A DNA stretch of 50,299 bases, taken from the NCBI GenBank assembly GCA_037447655.1, contig JBBHKE010000890.1, forward strand, positions 509,788 through 560,086, written 5' to 3'. The notes beneath the pieces were generated by a model. It was not told the DNA's origin. It saw only the letters and a program-made list of their open reading frames with translations, and made no database searches. Of the stretch, positions 21,027 to 31,480 are shown piece after piece. The position numbers and the translations under genes are program-made. The stretch's first letter is position 1. Each line of letters opens with the position of its first letter. Origin of the DNA: Zygnema cylindricum (lineage: Eukaryota; Streptophyta; Zygnematophyceae; Zygnematales; Zygnemataceae).

Positions 21027-22339
21027 TGTTGTTTTTGAAAAGTTGGTTTCATGGGTACTCGACGTTTTGTGCGCACGCGATGTTTCGCGTGCGTAATATA
21101 TTATCGAAAGTAATGTGGTGGTTCGAATGGATTTGCGGATTGGGGGAGTAAATGTACGAGTAAAATTAAAGAGACGTGAAGTAGTAATTGAGTGGCGCGG
21201 AATGCGTTAAGAAATGGACGGCGGATCGCGACGCGATCCGATGTGAAGTTTACGAAATGTACGTCGCCGGTACGGAACATATAATTTGAACAAATGTAAT
21301 TTATATGCGACAAGCGACGTTTATGAAAAATGACGTGTACTTTATTTGCCGCATTTATTGCAAAGGACGCGGCTGCGGTACGGAAATGATTTTGGTTGTA
21401 CGATTATTATTTTTAACAAGTGGACGTGAATGACTAAATTCTCTTCGCGACGTCATGGGATATTTGACGACTCGCGTGGATTTCGTTTGGATTTTTATGA
21501 CCACGTGGCGCGACATCAAGGGTGCCGAATAAGATCGACGGACGGCGGATATAGGCCGTCGATATTTTTCAAGTAGTAGAGACGCGAAATCGCGTCAATC
21601 ACACGATGTTTATTTTGGACGTCCCGGATTGTTTGACGAAATTCGAGGAGTTCCATTGAGTGACTCAGCATGACTGAGCATACGATTTTGTAAGATTGTG
21701 TGTACTTTGTAAATATTTACAACAATGGTTTGTCTTTATGTGTATTAGTTATTAGTGTAGATTTACTCTTTTTGACATACCTCGAAGTATTCGGGTTAAT
21801 TAACATTAATAGAGGTAGCTAGTAGATTGCGTACGGCTGGTATGCCTCCGTACACTCAGTAATGAGCTCATGTATATTTGTAGGACTTAGTCATTTTTAG
21901 TCATAGGAACTTTTGGACCAAAAACTGTTTATGGTGTTTTTTTGGTAATTTTATCTGAGGATTACTCTCAGATCTGTTGGCAGAATTATCTGAAATTCTG
22001 CATGTGTGTTCCTCTTTATATTTTTATTATTTTCACAAATTTGCAGGCCTATTGTGTGCCTGGTCTGTGTTTTACTTCATTGTGAAGTTAGTCTGTTTTA
22101 TCAAAGTTCTGGCAGACTGTTTTTCTGCAACTTTGACTAGATGATGTGATCGCTCTGTTTATTATATTTATCTGAAAATTTGTGAGGTTATTCCAAAGCC
22201 TATATACTATCTATTGATGTAGTTTCAGCTTGTTTTGTAATTTCTGCAGAATTCTGTGTTGATTCAAAGTAGGCTGTTTTTGGGTAGTCTGTGGTGCTTC
22301 CGAGGGTGAATCCATGGCTAGAAATGGCTATGGACAACA
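21027..22339 (+). repeat. 5' LTR of element D
   Basis: 1,313 bp, TGTTG...CAACA. The last 26 nt contain the gag ATG (22,314). It retains a segment after GTTTACG (about 21,256-21,383) that is missing from the 3' LTR; the junction has a 4-bp TACG repeat at both ends of the missing block. No match to the A, B, C or F LTRs apart from the inner end. Confidence 0.93.
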
Positions 22340-23591
22340 GGTTATGGGCCCACACCCATGGCTACCCATATTGGATGAATCCTACTTACCCATATTTGAT
22401 GGAACTGAATATTATTGTTGGAGGAGTATTATGGAGAGCTACTTCAAGTTGAGGGAGCTTATGGATGTGGTGGATGGGACATGTGTCGAAACTTCGGCTG
22501 AATGGGAGGAGAAAAACTTGGAGTGCTTGAGGATTATCAAGCTATCAATGACTAAGGAATTTGTAATGATGTACCTTGATGTGAAGAGTGCAGCTGAATT
22601 ATGGAAGTTTTTAGAATGCACTTATCAAAAGACTTCTGTGTATCACTGGATGATTAGTGCTACAAAAATATTTGAATATAAATATGATGGTGGTAGCATG
22701 TTGAAATATTGCCTTAGTTTGCAAAGATTGTTTGCAGAAAATGATATTGCGGGAGGAAATTTTACAAATGTTCAAAAGGCTCTCATTTTAATGAAAGGAT
22801 TACCTAAGGAATATAGGTGTGCGTTTGATAGATTAAACCAAGTTGATAAAAAGGATTGGAACTTACCATTAGCAATCAGATTTGTTTTGGATGTAGAAAA
22901 TGATAAAGAGGCTTTAAAAGATAAGGGGAATTTTGAAGGTGTTAGATCACAGTTTGAGAGAAATAGAAAAAGTTGCAAATCAGAAAATTGTTTTTACTGT
23001 AATGATTTAGGACATACTTTTAGAGTATGTCCATTATATAAAAGTGCATGTGTCACAGGAAATTTCAGAAACGGATGGGATGACGATCGAGTTCGACCCC
23101 CTACACGAAGGGATACACTTCCAGTCGATGAATTTGTATACTTGCCGACAGTTATTTTTCAAAATATGGAAAATGAGGAAGTAAAGGAAACATTTGCTGT
23201 CACCGAAAATAGTGTGGAGAAAGTGGTGACAGAAAAGGATTCGGTTTATGTCAATTTTTTTGACGACAGATTGGTGAGTGATAAAGATTTACAGGAGGAA
23301 AATGTTAATGTTGTGAGGATAGTTAGAGAGAGTGAAGGTCAATTGGAAGTAGAAGCTGAAAATAATTTGCATGAGGAGATTAGTGCACTTAGAGAAGGAG
23401 AGAGAAAAAGTGTCAAGAAAAGTGGAGTAAATGAGGAAGTTTATATTATTGAAAAAGAAAATAAAAATGTGAAAATTGAGAGAATACCAAAATTTATGAA
23501 GAAAACGAAGAAAAGAAGTAGAATTCAAAGGATGAACCATAGAAGAAAACATGTGCAGAAAGTGGTCAAAAGAAAACAACGTGAAAAGTAA
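22314..23591 (+). CDS. Gag polyprotein of element D (intact, 425 aa)
   Basis: An uninterrupted 425-codon ORF starting inside the LTR and reading through the primer site (QQVMGPHPW). Residues ~25-210 form a copia-type gag/UBN2-like capsid region: YYCWRSIMESYF, AAELWKFLECTYQKTS, YKYDGGSMLKYCLSLQRLF, LMKGLPKEYRCAFDRL. A zinc knuckle follows at about 223-236 (CFYCNDLGHTFRVC, C-x2-C-x4-H-x4-C). The second half is acidic, then strongly basic at the end (KKTKKRSR, HRRKH, KRKQREK), resembling a nuclear-localisation or nucleic-acid-binding tail. It presumably assembles particles and packages RNA. ATG 22,314 is chosen because the homologous gags of A, B and C begin at the same place relative to the primer site. 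Confidence 0.9.
   Translation: MARNGYGQQVMGPHPWLPILDESYLPIFDGTEYYCWRSIMESYFKLRELMDVVDGTCVETSAEWEEKNLECLRIIKLSMTKEFVMMYLDVKSAAELWKFLECTYQKTSVYHWMISATKIFEYKYDGGSMLKYCLSLQRLFAENDIAGGNFTNVQKALILMKGLPKEYRCAFDRLNQVDKKDWNLPLAIRFVLDVENDKEALKDKGNFEGVRSQFERNRKSCKSENCFYCNDLGHTFRVCPLYKSACVTGNFRNGWDDDRVRPPTRRDTLPVDEFVYLPTVIFQNMENEEVKETFAVTENSVEKVVTEKDSVYVNFFDDRLVSDKDLQEENVNVVRIVRESEGQLEVEAENNLHEEISALREGERKSVKKSGVNEEVYIIEKENKNVKIERIPKFMKKTKKRSRIQRMNHRRKHVQKVVKRKQREK
22340..22353 (+). other. Primer-binding site of element D
   Basis: GGTTATGGGCCCAC immediately follows the 5' LTR. Fourteen nt are complementary to the anticodon arm of initiator tRNA-Met. The sequence codes for Val-Met-Gly-Pro in gag. Confidence 0.85.
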
Positions 23592-23922
23592 TTTTATGGA
23601 GGTGGCTATCTTTGACATTTAGTAATTTTTGTAAAATTTCGGATTTAGCATTTTGAATTTTGAAATTGGTTGAAAAGGAAAGTTTATATTTTTATTTTTG
23701 AAGACCTAGAAAGAGGAAGCGGAAGAAATGGTGTGTTTAGGAAGGATGGAATTTGGAAGACATGGCAGCAGGCAGTTGAAGCAGTGGTGACGTCAGCGGA
23801 AGCAGTGGTGACGTTTGAACGAGAAAAAAAAAAAGTAAATTTGGGGGTACGGAAATGTACAGTTACATTTGAAATGATGCATATTTTATTCCGGGTGCAC
23901 GAAACTAAATTTTCGGGGGAGT
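23592..23922 (+). other. Post-gag region and purine tract of element D
   Basis: 331 bp with no pol motif in any frame. It contains a short direct repeat (GAAGCAGTGGTGACGT twice, 23,777-23,814) and ends in TTTTCGGGGGAG (23,911-23,922) next to the 3' LTR, the likely polypurine tract. Confidence 0.7.
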
Positions 23923-25105
23923 GTTGTTTTTGAAAAGTTGGTTTCGTGCGTACTCGACATTTTGTGCGCACGCGACGTTTCGCGTGCGTAATATATTATC
24001 GAAAGTAATGTGGTGGTTCGAATGGATTTGCGGATTGGGGGAGTAAATGTACGAGTAAAATTAAAGGGACGTGAGGTAGTAATTGAGTGGCGCGGATTGC
24101 GTTAAGAAATGGACGGCGGATCGCGACGCGATCCGATGTGAAGTTTACGGAAATGATTTCGGTTGTACGATTATTATTTTAACAAGTGGACATGAATGAC
24201 TAAATTATCTTCGCGACGTCGTGGGATATTTGACGACTCGCGTGGATTTTGTTTGGATTTTTATGACCACGTGGCGCGACATCAAGGGTGCCGAATTAGA
24301 TCGACGGACGGCGGATATAGGCCGTGGATATTTTTCAAGTAGTAGAGACGCAAAATCGCGTCAATCACACGATGTTAATTTTGGACGTCCCAGATTGTTT
24401 GACGAAATTCGAGGAGTTCCATTGAGTGACTCAGCATGACTGAGCATACGATTTTGTAAGATTGTGTGTACTTAGTAAATATTTACAACAATGGTTTGTC
24501 TTTATGTGTATTAGTTATTAGTGTAGATTTACTCTTTTTGACATACCTCGAAGTATTCGGGTTTATTAACATTAATAGAGGTAGCTAGTAGATTGCGTAC
24601 GGCTGGTATGCCTCCGTACACTCAGTAATGAGCTCGTGTATATTTGTAGGACTTAGTCATTTTTAGTCATAGGAACTTTTGGACCAAAAACTGTTTATGG
24701 TGTTTTTTTGGTAATTTTATCTGAGGATTACTCTCAGATCTGTTGGCAGAATTATCTGAAATTCTGCATGTGTGTTCCTCTTTATATTTTTATTATTGTC
24801 ACAGATTTGCAGGCCTATTGTGTGCCTGGTCTGTGTTTTACTTCATTGTGAAGTTAGTCTGTTTTATCAAAGTTCTGGCAGACTGTTTTTCTGCAACTTT
24901 GACTAGATGATGTGATCGCTCTGTTTATTATATTTGTCTGAAACTTTGTGAGGTTATTCCAAATCCTAGATAATATCTGTTGATGTATTTTCAGCTTGTT
25001 TTGTTATTTTTGTAGAATTCTGTGTTGATTCAAAGTAGGCTGTTTTTGGGTAGTCTGTGGTGCTTCCGAGGGTGAATCCATGGCTAGAAATGGCTATGGA
25101 CAACA
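23923..25105 (+). repeat. 3' LTR of element D
   Basis: 1,183 bp, collinear with the 5' LTR but lacking ~130 bp after GTTTACG. It ends GGACAACA and is followed by the target duplicate AGCAT. Its copy of the gag ATG (about 25,080) reads only about ten codons into flanking DNA before a stop. Confidence 0.93.
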
Positions 25106-26080
25106 AGCATAAAGGAAAAATTAATAAGAGGAAGTCAGCAAAGGCAGCCTGCCTCTCGCTCCACTCTCCAAACCCCCACACTTGTCGCATTCACTGAAGG
25201 TTGGAGAAGAAACTAGAGCTATGGTTGCCCATGTTGCCCAGAGAGAGAGACATGCTATTGTTTTGGTAGGTTTACCAAAATGGACTTGACGGACCAAAGA
25301 TTTGATCTTGGTACCTACCGTTCGTAAAAACTCCTGTAGCCGGTAGCTTTATCCTATAGTCTAGGACTAGTGTTAAAGTATATAAAGTATGATAATTAAA
25401 TAAACATTAGCGACGCAACATGTTTCATATAACACATTACGGGATGGACTGTACAAGGAAATGGATTAGACCGCACGAATTCCGGACCGCACGGATTTAA
25501 CGAAACGACATTTTATTTTGACGGTCATTATTAAATGTCGGTCTTCATCGACGGCCGTGGTGCGAGCCGGAATTCTAGAATGGCCGCCTTCGGGTTTTCG
25601 GGCGCCGCCACTCTGGATGACATGTGGCAATATCTTGGAGGATTGCGAGATCTCCGGAACGCGAGATGACAAATCTAGATGTGACAAATGTCACATTATG
25701 GCGATGTCGTACAAGGACCGTACCTAAAGTACTACGACACTTGCACTTTCTTATACGGTACAATCATATGATTAGTTCGTACCTCAATACTAGGGGGCTT
25801 AGAGAGGGGTTTTAGGACTTAGAATATTTTGGTAGGTAGCCGCCTCTCTCTTTGAGAGCACCTGTATAAATCGGCAAACTTTGCCATTTAATATCAACTC
25901 ACTCAGTTGACCATTTTCAGTGATTTTTTTTTAAGCGGACTTAAGGGAGTCCAAGCTACATAGGGGTAGTGTTGGTCAGGGTTTTTTCTTGCCACGGTGG
26001 GTGCATTTCTAAAAGAAAGTCAAAGTGGGTGAATGTGTCCAAACTCATATTTTAACTTTGCATTCTGTTGTGGAACTGAG
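25106..26080 (+). repeat. 3' LTR of element E, remainder
   Basis: Resumes after element D. Landmarks shared in order with the LTRs of C and B: GGCAGCCTGCCTC, the CCCCCACACTTGTCGCATTCACTGAAGG module (about 25,170-25,200), the antisense tRNA-like hairpin (about 25,287-25,330), TTTTAGGACTTAG, and a TATA-like TGTATAAATC (25,862). The exact 3' end is not resolved; similarity fades at 25,990-26,080. Confidence 0.7.
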
Positions 26081-26384
26081 CACACAGCAAGTCTTATTTC
26101 ACTGGGGTGAAGTTCTATTGGGGTTTGAATTGTCAAGGGGTCAATCATTAGATAAGCTTCTTTCGACCTGCGAATTCTGTGGGGGTATGGACCCTATAAA
26201 ATTACATGCCACATTACTGGGTATATGGGAGACTCAGTATACTGAAAGAAATGAGGCTTCCATGAGAGAGTTTAAAGAATTTAAATAGATCATTCTCCTT
26301 GTTTCTTAGGCGTTTGCCCATAAGAAGCCCACAAAAACAAGGTTCAAACCCCCATCTGACACTCCCCACAAAACCAAAGTCGAC
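26081..26384. other. Unassigned sequence right of element E
   Basis: Part of an 87-codon plus-strand open frame (26,025-26,288) with no recognised motif, then short non-coding sequence up to the gypsy relic. No repeat match was seen. Confidence 0.45.
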
Positions 26385-27735
26385 CTAGTTGGTCTGGACA
26401 CGTCCAATCTGTAGGCAAACAAGATGAATGCCACGCTTGAATGCATGTCTCACATAATAAAAATTTGTAGTTTCGTAACCAAGGGCACACAAGGGAGAAT
26501 TAGAACAAATGGGAGGAGAGGAAAAATATGTGAAATGCAATGTTGGTTCATCCTCGAGCCTTGGAAGGTGGCAAGGAGCCACATTAATTTGATTTTTCTT
26601 AAGTCTTTTGACGTCAACCCCCTCAAAAGTTAACACTCCTGTAGAGGAAATCTGAACCACCTTCAAAATAATCTAGTCTGCAGAAATATCCAAAGTATAC
26701 TTTTTCTACCGCATCTGATAAATAAAATCCCCAGGCTGAAAACGTCCTTCTCGAGGAACATCAAAGCCACTCCTACATTGGGAATACTAGAGTTGATCTT
26801 TGTGTTGGGCCGCTTGCATATTGCCCATGGCTATCAAAATCTCTCGATAAAAAACCTGCGCTCGAGCAGTAATTAGCCTCTCCAGTGTGCCTTTACTATC
26901 CATCTGAAGTAAGCAGTAATTAGCCTCTCCAGTGTGCCTCTACTATCCATCTGAAGTAAGACAGTGGCTTGGGCCGAGGCAGATTGTGGAAGAAAAGAAT
27001 GCCTGCCAACCAGCATAAAATAAAGACTCTGACTGTGAAGAGAAGCTTGCCTAGTGAAGCTGTAGCCCATAGCAATCCAATGCACCCTTTGATCCTAATC
27101 CCTCATATCCTTCTCGAGTGCATATTTTCATAAAAGCTCTCTTAAATGGTTCGACACAACGTTCAGCCAACCCATCACCTCGAGGATGATCTCTACTAGT
27201 AAGTCGGTGATTAATTAAACATTGCTCCATCAAACTCAGAAACTCCCTTGCAAATTCAGAACCGTGATCGGTCAAAACTCCTGCAGGGGCCCCTAACTGA
27301 GCAAAAACTCTTTGTAAAAAGGCATTGACCACGGACTTAGACTCTTTCAGAGGTAACACCATTAGCTCAATCCACTTAGAAAAATGCTCTATCATCACAA
27401 GCACGAAGCAATTTCCGCGATGACTAGTCAGAAGAGGCTCTAGCAAGTCTAATGACCAACGTTAAAACATTCCCTGAATGGGAAGAGAATGTAATTCGGT
27501 ACCACCTTTCTTTTCGAATGTTGCTTTCACTCAATCGCATGTTAGACATGCTTGAACATCTCGATTTACTTGTGTTCAAATACCATGCCACCAATAAGAT
27601 GCTCCAATCAAAGAAGCGTTACGTTTCTGACCAAAATGACCGCATTGCTCATAGAGGTTAGTGACTAAGGTTTCTCAATCACCAGGTGGTGGAACTACCT
27701 TCCGGACGCCATCCGGCCAAACCATTAAGATAACC
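26385..27735 (-). pseudogene. Ty3/gypsy integrase relic (element G2)
   Basis: Minus strand, in order: HHCC zinc domain (QCGHFGQKRNASLIGASYWWHG and a later C-x2-C, about 27,480-27,690), catalytic core (27,051-27,446: MIEHFSKWIEL, where the usual Asp is Glu; LTDHGSEFAREFLSL; GDGLAERCVEPFKRAF with the catalytic Glu), and the C-terminal region (WIAMGYSFTRQASLHS, then INVAPCHLPRLEDEP). A 47-bp tandem duplication (26,867-26,960) and several stops break the frame. One base out of frame, the end reads LLCETCIQAWHSSCLPT, matching the PHD-like motif of G1. It is cut at 27,735 by the LTR of element C. Confidence 0.83.
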
Positions 27736-28739
27736 TGTTGAAATAACTAGATTTAGGGGAGATATTTTCTAGGTCTTAATTGATTAGAATAAGCTAAAAA
27801 AAAAAGCTCAGACAGCCTGCCTCCATCTTCTCTCTCTAGCCCCCATACTTGTTGTAATAACTGAAGGAGAGAGAGGGCGGTGGAGCCATGGCTGCCTCAA
27901 CTCTTTAGGCAAGGCTAAAGAGTGACCTAAGTCACTCTCAACAAAAAAGTTGAGTCCGACAGGATTCGAACCTCCGACCGGTTGAGCGAGGCGTAGCCGT
28001 CTGCTCTTACCAGTCTGTCAAAGTAGTCCGTTAGGATACATAGGGTTTGATAGCTATTTAAACACTAGCTAGATCATTAATTCGATTAACGGAATAACAA
28101 ATTGAGGACATAAAAACTAGTTGAGTTTTAAGTACGCACAAAACAAATGTACCAGACAGTTGTTATTTTGAACGGCTAGCATTAAAAGCTGGTTTGGATC
28201 CGACGGCCCTCATCATCGCCAAAAATCCGGAATGACCGCCCTGGCGGTTTTCGGACGTGACATGACCTATCAACACCTGTGAAGATATCATTGAGAAGCA
28301 GGAATCCCGGGGAGCGCGAGGACAAGTTTGAAGGAGACAGACGTCCACCCCATGATTTTGTCGTACACAGGCCGTATAGAAAGTTCATCGGCCTTAGTAC
28401 CTTTTTGTACTATACAGTCGTCTGATTGGTTCGTACATTAGTAGATAGGGGTTGTGAGAGGGGTTTAGGACTTAGAGGATTGAGGAGGTAGCCGCCTCTC
28501 TCCGAACAAGCTTGTATAAATATTGACATCTTTGCCACTTGATAACTAATCGCCTAGTTGGGCATTTTTCAGTGATTCATTTTGCTGTGCACTCAAGGGA
28601 GTCCAGACTGCATAGGGGTGCAGTCTCATTGTCTATTTGCTTGCTTGGATAGCGGCTGTTCTAGTTGAAAGTGGCTTAGTGAAAAACTACCTAGAGGCTT
28701 CCTGAATTTTGCAGTCCAAATGGGGGACACAAAATTGCA
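27736..28739 (+). repeat. 5' LTR of element C
   Basis: 1,004 bp, TGTTGAAATAAC...AAATTGCA. It contains the CCCCCATACTTGTTGTAA module with flanking CTCTCT/GAGAGAGAG arms (about 27,825-27,880), an antisense tRNA-like block (about 27,954-28,022, with GGTTCGAATCC as B-box-like core), a TATA-like TTGTATAAATA (28,512) and the gag ATG at 28,720. Confidence 0.88.
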
Positions 28740-30226
28740 AGTTATGGGCCCACCCTCTATGGTGCCCATATTCAACGGATCTAGGTTCATTTACTAGGAA
28801 GCCATGATGACAAGGGCATTGTGTGAAAAACGATACTAGGGTATTGTTAGTGGCCAAGTGAAACGTCCATCTCAGGGAACTCCACCATGTTTTGGAGAAG
28901 TGAGGTTTCTGCAGGAGCATCTGTTCCAACGGAGGAGACAGACGATGGGGACAGCAGTGTGTTGAAAAGGGGAAAGGAAAGGAGACACCTCTTACTCCTA
29001 TTGCCACGGCACCCGGAGCGGTGGTCGTGAAGACCGAGGAAAACGAAATTCAAATGTGGGAGTACACCAACATGAATGCTACGCATTTCATTCTGAGGCA
29101 CCTCACCCAAGCTTTGGCGACCTCTCATCTTCACATCTTCAAGGCCGAGGAGTTTTGGATGACTTTAGTGGAGATCTATAGAGCTGGTACCATTCAAGAG
29201 CTCCAGCTGGTAAAACAAAGGTTGGGGAGTTATACTTACAAAGGAGGGAAGATGTTAGATTACTGTAATGATCTCTCTTGCATGAATATGGAGATGGAGA
29301 GTGCCGGATGGACAGGCACAATGAAGATGAAAGTTAACACTCTCATCATGAAGCTACCTGAAGAGTATGAAAACATAATGTACCGAGTGCAAGAAATGGA
29401 TGACAACTCTTGGAAGTGGAACACCGTGGACCGAATGATACTCGTGCAAGAGAACACTATTAAGATTCGTAGAGGAGGTAAGAGCGTTCAAGCTCTAGCT
29501 GCCAGAACGGACCGGTGGAGGAAGGATCCGAAGAAGCCGTACAACAACTTCAAAGGAGAAAGAGATAAATTTGAAGAACCTAGGCCCCCAAAGGGTCTTT
29601 GTCATTTCTGCAAAAAGGCGGGACACTTTATAGCTCATTGCATCAAGCTGTTAGAGCTGAGGCTTCAAGAAAAGCGTGGAGGGGGTTCTTCCGGAGAGAA
29701 GAAGGCACTTATGGTCACACGAGTAAAAGGAGAGACTGAGGAGGATGAGTCCTCCAAGAAGGAGGACGTGGAGCTTCTTCTCGACGATAAATTGGAGGAG
29801 AAGGAGATCCCTCGGAAACAGAAGTGTGCTCTTGGAGCCATTCGGGAAGCTCCAGAGGAAGGATGGATCATCGATTCAGGTGCATCCATGCATATGCGCC
29901 GTGACAGGCACCTCTTCACTAAGCTAAGAAACATCCCTACTGTAGAAATAGAGTATGGGGATGGGAGAGTAGTTACCACAGAACTAGAGGGCTCGGTAGA
30001 TCTGAAAGTTTTAGTGGAGGGTAAGACTTTTATACTCACCTTCTCAGATGTGCTCTGCATTCCTCAGCTGAGTAAAAATCTTGTGTCTACTTCTGTATTA
30101 GATGACAAGGAATTTGATACCTTCACTAGAAAGGGAGTCTTTACAGCTAAGTACGGAGATGAAGTCTACTTCATAACAAATAAAGGTAGCCAAAGAATGT
30201 TTAGGCTTAACCTAAGTAATGAATAG
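28720..30226 (+). pseudogene. Ty1/copia gag and protease (element C)
   Basis: ATG 28,720 sits 20 nt inside the LTR and the frame crosses the primer site (LQVMGPPSM). Two stops fall in the first 100 codons. From 29,021 a 401-codon frame is open: NMNATHFILRHLTQALATSH, the zinc knuckle CHFCKKAGHFIAHC, then protease with the intact active site WIIDSGASMHM and IPTVEIEYGDGRVV. The gag-protease fusion frame is thus intact over most of its length, with the best-preserved protease of the window. A stop follows LNLSNE, where the other copies continue into integrase. Confidence 0.88.
28740..28754 (+). other. Primer-binding site of element C
   Basis: AGTTATGGGCCCACC, one mismatch (first base A for G) from the site of A and B. 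Fourteen of 15 nt are complementary to the initiator tRNA-Met anticodon arm. The position directly after the LTR is conserved. Confidence 0.82.
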
Positions 30227-31480
30227 AAGAGTGCTTACTATGGTGGTGTCCCGAGCTTGAAGATTTGGCATAAGCAGTTGGGGCATGTGCATTTGATAGG
30301 CCGAGGGAAACGAAGTAGCTGGGTGTGGTAGAACGCATACAGTTTGGGGATAATGAAATGATGGATGATTGTAGTGGCTGTGCCCATGGTAAGGCTCATA
30401 GACTTCCCTTTCCCAAAACTGCCACATATAGAGGTGAGAAAGTATTAGATCTGGTCCACACAGATATTTGGGGATCAGCAAGAGTACCTTCCGTTGGGGG
30501 GAAGAGGTATATGCTCACAATAACTGATGATTGGTCCAGATATTCTAGAGTCTTCTTCCGAAAAGAAAGTCTGAAACTCCAAAGTACTTTAACGAATACC
30601 AAACCTGGAGTGAAAAGTTGCACAGAACCCCCATTAAAAGAATAACAAGTGATAATGGGGAAGAGTACACCTCTAACCAGTTTGAAGAATACTTGAGAGA
30701 TGAGGGAGTTCAACATCAGAAAATTGTACCGAATAATCCAGAACAAAATGGGGTAGCTGAGAGGTTGACTGGACTTTGGGAGATAGTGTGTGTAGTATGT
30801 TGGCAGATAAGAAAATATGAAGAAGATTTTGGGCAGAAGCCATGAACTGTGCTAACTACATTAAGATTAGAGTCCGTACTACAACCATCAAAGGAATAAC
30901 ACCTTATGTTAGATGGGTTGGAAGGCAACCGGATATTTCTCAATTGAAAGTATTCGGTAGTCAAGTTTACACTCTTGACACAGATAAGAAAAACTGGAAA
31001 CTAGATGCCAAAGGAAAACCGGGATATTTTGTGGGATACGATGAGGATGTTAAGGGATATAGAGTCTATGACCTAGTTAACAAGATATCATTCAAGTAAA
31101 GAACATAGTTGTCATGGATGAAGGGAAGTCATTTGATCCTTTTAAATACACCAACAAAATCAGAATCAGTTTCGAGTCCAAGAGTGAGGATGACTTAGAT
31201 CTTCCCAAAAATGACACAAGTGAAAACGTGATTGCAAATTCAGGGGAGATCCAAGATGGAGGAGATATACTGAAATCTCCTCATATTTCTACACACTCTG
31301 AGGAGAGAGAGGAAGATGAGCCAGAACCGGTTTTCATGGATAGGGGAGCTGATTAGACAGTGCAGAGGAATCCAAGACTTCCCTCTATTCCAGTTTCAGA
31401 CTTCGAGGGAGGACGGAGGAGCAGCAAAAGACTAGAAGATAAACAGGTTGCCCACAAGGTAAGAAAGCTATCTCACCCAG
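30227..31480 (+). pseudogene. Ty1/copia integrase and linker (element C)
   Basis: Broken frames in order: zinc domain with MDDCSGCAHGKAHRLPF (30,325-30,645 frame), core start MLTITDDWSRYSRVFF, SDNGEEYTSNQFEEYL (30,618-30,845 frame), EQNGVAERL with the catalytic Glu, GITPYVRWVGRQPDIS (30,842-31,099), then the linker MDEGKSFDPFKYTNKIRISF (31,114-31,356). The first His block of the zinc domain (IWHKQLGHVHL) is also recognisable. At least three frameshifts and three stops are present. Confidence 0.82.

Larger units (their letters stand above)
21027..25105 (+). mobile_element. Gag-only LTR retrotransposon D, complete and young
   Basis: 4,079 bp between perfect 5-bp repeats AGCAT (21,022-21,026 and 25,106-25,110). 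LTRs 21,027-22,339 and 23,923-25,105 are near-identical except for a ~130-bp deletion in the 3' copy. The primer site (22,340-22,353) and purine tract (23,911-23,922) flank a single intact gag ORF; there is no protease, integrase, RT or RNase H. It is a non-autonomous copia-type element that must use pol from another element. It lies within the 3' LTR of element E. The LTRs are rich in CG dinucleotides, suggesting little deamination decay since insertion. Confidence 0.93.

Noticed and set aside
25518-25815. Overlapping frames of 62-73 codons on both strands in the E LTR
   Set aside because: LTR sequence; the corresponding region in the C LTR does not keep these frames.
26025-26288. 87-codon plus-strand open frame right of element E
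   Set aside because: No motif, no homologous frame elsewhere in the window, and it begins in an LTR end; not called as a gene.
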